From contig NZ_LGCI01000005.1 in assembly GCF_001281525.1 (NCBI RefSeq), positions 566,554 through 630,553 on the forward strand: DNA of 64,000 nucleotides, in the 5' to 3' direction. Made by a program: the position numbers and the translations under genes. Under the pieces are notes generated by a model, which did no database searches, was not told the DNA's origin, and saw only the letters and a list, made by a program, of their open reading frames with translations. The DNA comes from Lysinibacillus macroides. Its GTDB lineage: Bacteria; Bacillota; Bacilli; Bacillales_A; Planococcaceae. The first letter of the stretch is position 1. Each line of letters starts with the position of its first letter. Below, piece by piece: positions 59,885 to 64,000 of the stretch.

Positions 59885-60710
59885 ACCGAATGGAGCTGGG
59901 AAAACAACAGCTATTCGTCATATTATGGGGTTCTCTAAGCCACAGCAAGGAATCGTTACCGTAAATGGGCTAGACAGTTGGACAAATACTAGCACGATTC
60001 AAGAAAAACTAGGTTATCTACCTGGAGAAGTAGCATTACCTGAAAATTTAACAGGTAAGCAATTTATCCAAATGATGATGGATTTAAGAAAAGTAAAGGA
60101 TGATACTCTTTGTAAAAAATTGGTGGATTTCTTTGAGCTTGATGCTGCGGGAAAGGTCAAACGAATGTCACTGGGTACGAAAAGAAAATTAGCGATTGTG
60201 ACGGCATTCATGCATGATCCAGATGTCCTCGTTCTTGATGAACCTACAAGTGGTTTAGACCCCATCATGCAACAACGCTTTATCGACTTCGTGAAAGAAG
60301 AAAAAAAGCGAGGCAAAACCATTTTACTTTCAAGTCATATTTTTACTGAAGTCGATGCCACGTGTGATGAAATTTCAATTATTAAGGATGGATATTTGAT
60401 TTCGTCATTTAACAAACAAGAACAATTAAAAATGACAGAAAAGGTCTTTAATCTAACTGTCCAAAACGACAAACATTATACGCAACTTGTACAGAAGTTT
60501 GAATCGAATGCAGCTTTTCACGTACTCTTTAAAAATGATCAAACAAATGATCTTCAAATTGGCTGTTATCCAAGTGATTTATCAAAGCTCATTCAATTAT
60601 TAATCGACTTTCCTATTTCAAGTTTCAGCGAAGTGCCGTTTAGTTTAGAAAAGCATTTTATGGAATTTTATGATAGACGTGTAGGAGGGGATTACCGTGG
60701 CAATGATTGA
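59885..60710 (+). pseudogene. 3' part of the split ABC ATPase gene
   Basis: From about CCG AAT GGA GCT GGG (PNGAGKTTAIRHIMGF) the frame continues without damage through signature RMSLGTKRKLAI, Walker B VLVLDEPTSGLDP, H-loop LSSHIFTEVD, and ends at 60710. Together with 34526-34645 it makes a complete ATPase of about 310 residues. The fragment has an internal ATG at 59925 but no Walker A then, so any product would be inactive. Overlaps the next gene by 14 bases. Confidence 0.92.
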
Positions 60711-61593
60711 ATTACAAAACGTGACGAAAGATTATGGAGATAGTCGAGGTATTTTTAATATTAATCTTTCAATTGAATTAGGTGAAGCATTTGGATTCGT
60801 TGGTACTAACGGAGCAGGTAAAACAACGACGATTCGCCATTTAATGGGGTTTTTAAAACCTAATACTGGAACAGTGCAGATTAAGAATCTTGATGCGTGG
60901 CAAAATGCTGCGGAAATTAAGCAGTGTGTTGGCTATACTCCAGGAGAAATTGCCTTTCCTGATGTGAAAACTGGCTGGGAGTTTATTCATCAGCAAGCAG
61001 AGCTATTACAGCTAACAGATTTAAGCTTTGCCAACCAATTAATTGAAAGACTGCAACTTGACCCCTCAGCCAATATTAAACGTATGTCAAAGGGCATGAA
61101 ACAAAAAACTGCGATTGTTGTCGCATTGATGGCTGATCCTCCAATTCTAATTTTAGATGAGCCTACAACGGGACTCGATCCTTTAATGCGTGCAGAATTT
61201 ATACAAATTATCAAAGAGGAAAAAGGGAAAGGCAAAACGATTTTTATGTCTAGCCATATGTTCGAAGAAATCGAGGAAACTTGTGATAAAGTAGCGATGA
61301 TAAAAGAAGGGAAAATTATTACAATCGAAGCTATTTCGTCGATTATGTCAAATGAACATCAACAATTTATCATTGAGTTTAGTAATGAGCAGGAAAGTAC
61401 TCGTTTTATGCAAGAGAAGCTTGATTCAGTGGCTATTAGTCATACAATGGTTTCTGTAAATATTGAAAATAATATATTAAATGAATTTTTAGCTATTTTA
61501 TCAACGTATCAATTTGATAATTTAACAGAACAAAACCATACACTTCAAGAACAGTTCTATCACTTATATTCAGGGGGACAATCTCATGATTAA
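60697..61593 (+). CDS. ABC transporter ATP-binding protein
   Basis: 298 residues, complete. Walker A GTNGAGKTT, signature RMSKGMKQKTAI, Walker B ILILDEPTTGLDP, H-loop MSSHMFEEIE. A paralogue of the split ATPase in front of it. GTG start with TAGGAGGGGATTACC upstream. Overlaps the membrane protein gene by 8 bases. Confidence 0.92.
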   Translation: MAMIELQNVTKDYGDSRGIFNINLSIELGEAFGFVGTNGAGKTTTIRHLMGFLKPNTGTVQIKNLDAWQNAAEIKQCVGYTPGEIAFPDVKTGWEFIHQQAELLQLTDLSFANQLIERLQLDPSANIKRMSKGMKQKTAIVVALMADPPILILDEPTTGLDPLMRAEFIQIIKEEKGKGKTIFMSSHMFEEIEETCDKVAMIKEGKIITIEAISSIMSNEHQQFIIEFSNEQESTRFMQEKLDSVAISHTMVSVNIENNILNEFLAILSTYQFDNLTEQNHTLQEQFYHLYSGGQSHD

Positions 61594-62371
61594 TGGTACA
61601 ATTTTTAAACAAACTTTACACGCAAATGTAAAGCTTTGGCTAATGTTTACGATTGTTTTAACGATATTGCAAGTAGTGATGATCGCTGTATTTGATGCTA
61701 GTACGTTAACCGATGTTAGTCATTTAGTAGAGGGGACAGCACTTGCAGGAATGCTTGGCAAAACGACATTACTAGGTATGCTTGCTTCAACATTTTATTC
61801 AATTCATGGCGTCATATTCCCAATTATTTTTATCATTATGACTGCAAATAGTTTAATTGCTTCTCAAGTGGATCGCGGCTCCATGGTCTACTTATTATCA
61901 ACACCAACAAAACGATCTACAATTATTGTTACACAAGCATTTTACTTAATTGTGGCTTTAGTTATCATGTTTTTTATGGAAACAATTGCTGGTCTTGTAA
62001 CAATTCAAGTGTTCCAATCTGACACGGATATTGTGGTAGCAGATTTTGTTATGCTGAATGTTGGTTTATTATTGTTAATGTTTGCTATTAGTGGTATTTC
62101 GTTCTTTTTTTCGAGCTATTGCAACTTAACGAAAAACTCCCTTGCTTTTGGAGCTGGTATTCAGATTGCCTTTTTCTTATGCCAGTTGCTAAGTTCAGTC
62201 GACGAAAGCCTTAATGTACTTAATTACCTCACAATAAATGCATTATTTGACACAACTGCTATTTTAGATGGTGAACACTATTGGTGGAAGCTGATCATTC
62301 TTTTCGGTATTGGTCTTGTTCTCTATATAGCAAGTTTAGAAGTATTTAAGCGCAAAGACCTACCACTTTAA
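61586..62371 (+). CDS. ABC transporter membrane protein
   Basis: 261 residues with six spans and the ABC-2 arrangement (an N-terminal span, a TVLTILQVVMIAVFDAS segment, then SRVSMVYLLSTPTKRST-like text SMVYLLSTPTKRSTIIVTQAF, typical of exporter permeases). Last gene of the operon interrupted by the element. Substrate unknown. Confidence 0.85.
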   Translation: MINGTIFKQTLHANVKLWLMFTIVLTILQVVMIAVFDASTLTDVSHLVEGTALAGMLGKTTLLGMLASTFYSIHGVIFPIIFIIMTANSLIASQVDRGSMVYLLSTPTKRSTIIVTQAFYLIVALVIMFFMETIAGLVTIQVFQSDTDIVVADFVMLNVGLLLLMFAISGISFFFSSYCNLTKNSLAFGAGIQIAFFLCQLLSSVDESLNVLNYLTINALFDTTAILDGEHYWWKLIILFGIGLVLYIASLEVFKRKDLPL

Positions 62372-62590
62372 TCGAATCTTTACATTCGCTTGTGTCCCCT
62401 TTATATTGGGGTTGAGATATAGCATGAGATAAATCGGTGGATGTCTGTTGCGGGGACATTCTCTACGCATATGGCGTTCATCCATTTATTTTGGCTCATG
62501 CCAAAATAAATGGATTGTTAGTTTGTACTATTTTTGCTGAAAGATCGCCACGTCCTATGGCAACGACACCAAAGCGTAATGGATAGATGG
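62372..62590. other. Gap between convergent genes
   Basis: Contains a strong terminator (62480-62515) and no gene that I can support. Confidence 0.5.
62480..62515. terminator. Bidirectional terminator
   Basis: ATCCATTTATTTTGGC and GCCAAAATAAATGGAT form a perfect 16-bp stem with a 4-base loop between the ABC operon and the response regulator gene. Confidence 0.85.
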
Positions 62591-63226
62591 TTATTTCGCT
62601 AGCCCATTTTGAAAGGCATAGACAACCGCTTGTGTACGATCTTGCACTTCTAGCTTTGCTAAAATATTGCTAACATGGGTTTTCACCGTTTTTAACGCAA
62701 TATATAGCTCGTCAGCGATTTCCTGATTAGCTTTGCCCTGTGCCATGAGCAATAATATTTCCATTTCACGGTCCGTCAGTTGCTCGTAAAGGGGCGTATT
62801 ATTGCCGTGGCGCATACGGTGCATCATTTTGGAAGTGACCTCTGGCTCTAATACCGTTTCACCACCCATTGTTTTACGGATAGCATCAGCAATTTGTTTC
62901 GCATTCGATGTTTTTAAAATATAGCTTACTGCACCAGCCTCTAGGGCAGGGTAGACTTTATCATCGTCTAAAAAACTAGTAACCATCATAATTTTCGCCT
63001 CAGGCCATGCCGCTAAAATTTCGACAGTTGCCTCTGCTCCTGTCATAATGGGCATCACATTATCCATTAAAATAATATCAGGCCTTAGCGCAAGGGCCTG
63101 TTCAACAGCCTCCTTCCCGTTTTCAGCCTCACCGACAACCGTAATATCTGGCTGGGCTGAAAGATAAGCTGCTACACCAATCCGTACCATTTCATGATCA
63201 TCCACTATTAGCACTTGAATCGTCAT
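62591..63226 (-). CDS. NarL/LuxR-type response regulator, LiaR/VraR-like
   Basis: 211 residues from the ATG at 63226. Receiver domain with DDHEMVR, phosphorylated Asp in [10 protein letters not shown] (near residue 54), Lys in ILKTSNA, then a C-terminal LuxR helix-turn-helix ([43 protein letters not shown]). Likely controls a cell-envelope stress response together with the kinase upstream. Confidence 0.9.
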   Translation of the reverse strand: MTIQVLIVDDHEMVRIGVAAYLSAQPDITVVGEAENGKEAVEQALALRPDIILMDNVMPIMTGAEATVEILAAWPEAKIMMVTSFLDDDKVYPALEAGAVSYILKTSNAKQIADAIRKTMGGETVLEPEVTSKMMHRMRHGNNTPLYEQLTDREMEILLLMAQGKANQEIADELYIALKTVKTHVSNILAKLEVQDRTQAVVYAFQNGLAK

Positions 63227-64000
63227 GCTCTTCCTCCTTCTGTAGTGGAATTTTAACCTCCACAATCGTTCCCTCATCAGGCACTGAGACAATTTTATAG
63301 GTGCAGCCAATTTCAACTGCCCGTTCCGCTATATTTTGCAAGCCATAGGAAGTTGATTTATCCGCCTCTACATCAAAGCCTAAGCCATTATCTTGAATTC
63401 GTAAAATGGCTAAATCATCACGAGCCACAAGCAGTAATTCGACTTCACTTGCTTTGGCATGCCGAAGTGTGTTGGAGAGAGCCTCCTGTGCAATGCGAAA
63501 TAAATGATCTTCCTCTGCCTTTGTTAATGCCATTTCCTCTAGCTCATAGTCAATATGAAAATAGACCTTTTGCTGAAGCTCAATAATGAGTTCCTCTAAG
63601 CCTTGTGCTAGTGTTTTATTGTGTAGAGCTACAGGACGTAGATGAAGCAATAAAGCACGCATCTCTAGCTGTGCCTGTTGTACTATTTTTTCCACCTGCT
63701 TTAAGCTAGCAGCATTCTCGTCATTTTCAGTCAAAGCAGAAAGCAACATGGAGGCTGCGAACAATTGCTGTGACACGGAGTCGTGCAGCTCTCTAGCTAG
63801 ACGTTGACGTTCTGCAATAATACGTTCTTGAATAATTTTATCATTTGCTTCCGCCCGTTCATTGGACAGACGCTGTAAACTTTTACGCTGTGTATCAATT
63901 AATTCACTCGTTTGTGCAATGGCTTTTTTTAATGACTTAGGAAGAGCCTGCTTGTTGGGAAGCTCAAAATCAGGCTCAATCAATTGCTTTACAAGACGTG
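63198..64000 (-). CDS. Sensor histidine kinase, LiaS/VraS-like (partial, runs off the window)
   Basis: At least 266 residues; the frame is still open at the window edge, so the N-terminal membrane part is missing. HisKA_3 dimerisation domain with the phosphorylated His in [19 protein letters not shown], then an ATPase domain with N box ([16 protein letters not shown]) and G boxes ([16 protein letters not shown]). Overlaps the response regulator by 29 bases, so both are one operon. Confidence 0.9.
   Translation of the reverse strand, partial: RLVKQLIEPDFELPNKQALPKSLKKAIAQTSELIDTQRKSLQRLSNERAEANDKIIQERIIAERQRLARELHDSVSQQLFAASMLLSALTENDENAASLKQVEKIVQQAQLEMRALLLHLRPVALHNKTLAQGLEELIIELQQKVYFHIDYELEEMALTKAEEDHLFRIAQEALSNTLRHAKASEVELLLVARDDLAILRIQDNGLGFDVEADKSTSYGLQNIAERAVEIGCTYKIVSVPDEGTIVEVKIPLQKEEEHDDSSANSG

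Noticed and set aside
59925-60710. Internal ATG as a functional start of a shorter ATPase
   Set aside because: The product would lack Walker A and no ribosome binding site precedes it; it is better described as the 3' part of a split gene.

Overview
The window looks like chromosome of a low-GC Gram-positive bacterium of the Bacillaceae, most like Lysinibacillus. This is inferred from gene order and protein character: lexA, yneA, yneB, ynzC and tkt follow the Bacillus order, SOS boxes are of the Bacillus type, and ribosome binding sites are strong GGAGG types with frequent TTG/GTG starts. I see no rRNA, tRNA or CRISPR array.

Layout. 1-3919: riboflavin operon ribD-ribE-ribBA-ribH behind at least three tandem FMN riboswitches, each with its own terminator. 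4228-5599: two unrecognised proteins; the first belongs to a family that recurs three times in a mobile element later in the window. 5667-7596: YtrA-type GntR regulator with an ABC exporter. 7865-10297: an orphan holin-like gene and a DUF2339 membrane protein. 10376-22576: type IV pilus locus, made of three minor pilin genes on the minus strand and a plus-strand operon of VanW-like protein, pilB, pilT, pilC, two major-type pilins, pilM, pilN, pilO and prepilin peptidase. 22611-30182: a class-I glutamine amidotransferase-like hydrolase, lexA, the yneA-yneB SOS genes, then a second deformylase with an XRE regulator and an IS256-family element wedged in before ynzC and tkt. 30215-31800: a small membrane protein and two decayed genes.

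31809-62371 is a TetR-controlled ABC transporter locus. Its first ATPase gene is cut at codons for the Walker A motif by an integrative and conjugative element of about 25.2 kb (34643-59884). The backbone is Tn916-like: two DUF961 proteins, TcpA coupling ATPase, oriT, MobT-type relaxase, ArdA, TcpE, VirB4-like ATPase, VirB6-like membrane protein, CwlT-like hydrolase, TcpC, and the Orf7/Orf8 regulators. The tyrosine integrase and Xis of Tn916 are replaced by a large serine recombinase. No antibiotic-resistance gene is visible. The position where Tn916 carries tetM holds instead a BlaI/BlaR1-like sensor pair, two small secreted proteins, three tandem copies of the family seen at 4228, and a secreted papain-fold peptidase.

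The best candidate for an undescribed system is that cargo (38222-44758). A 16-bp dyad, ACTA-N8-TAGT, occurs twice before blaI and once before the secreted-protein operon, so the BlaI-like repressor probably controls both. The BlaR1-like protein has the M56 protease core but only a short outer tail instead of a penicillin-binding sensor. The secreted gene A and the cytosolic-looking gene B form a unit that was repeated three times; A survives only in the first copy, B survives in all three. This pattern is compatible with effector and immunity, but that function is inference only.

The window ends in a LiaRS-like two-component system whose kinase gene runs off the right edge.
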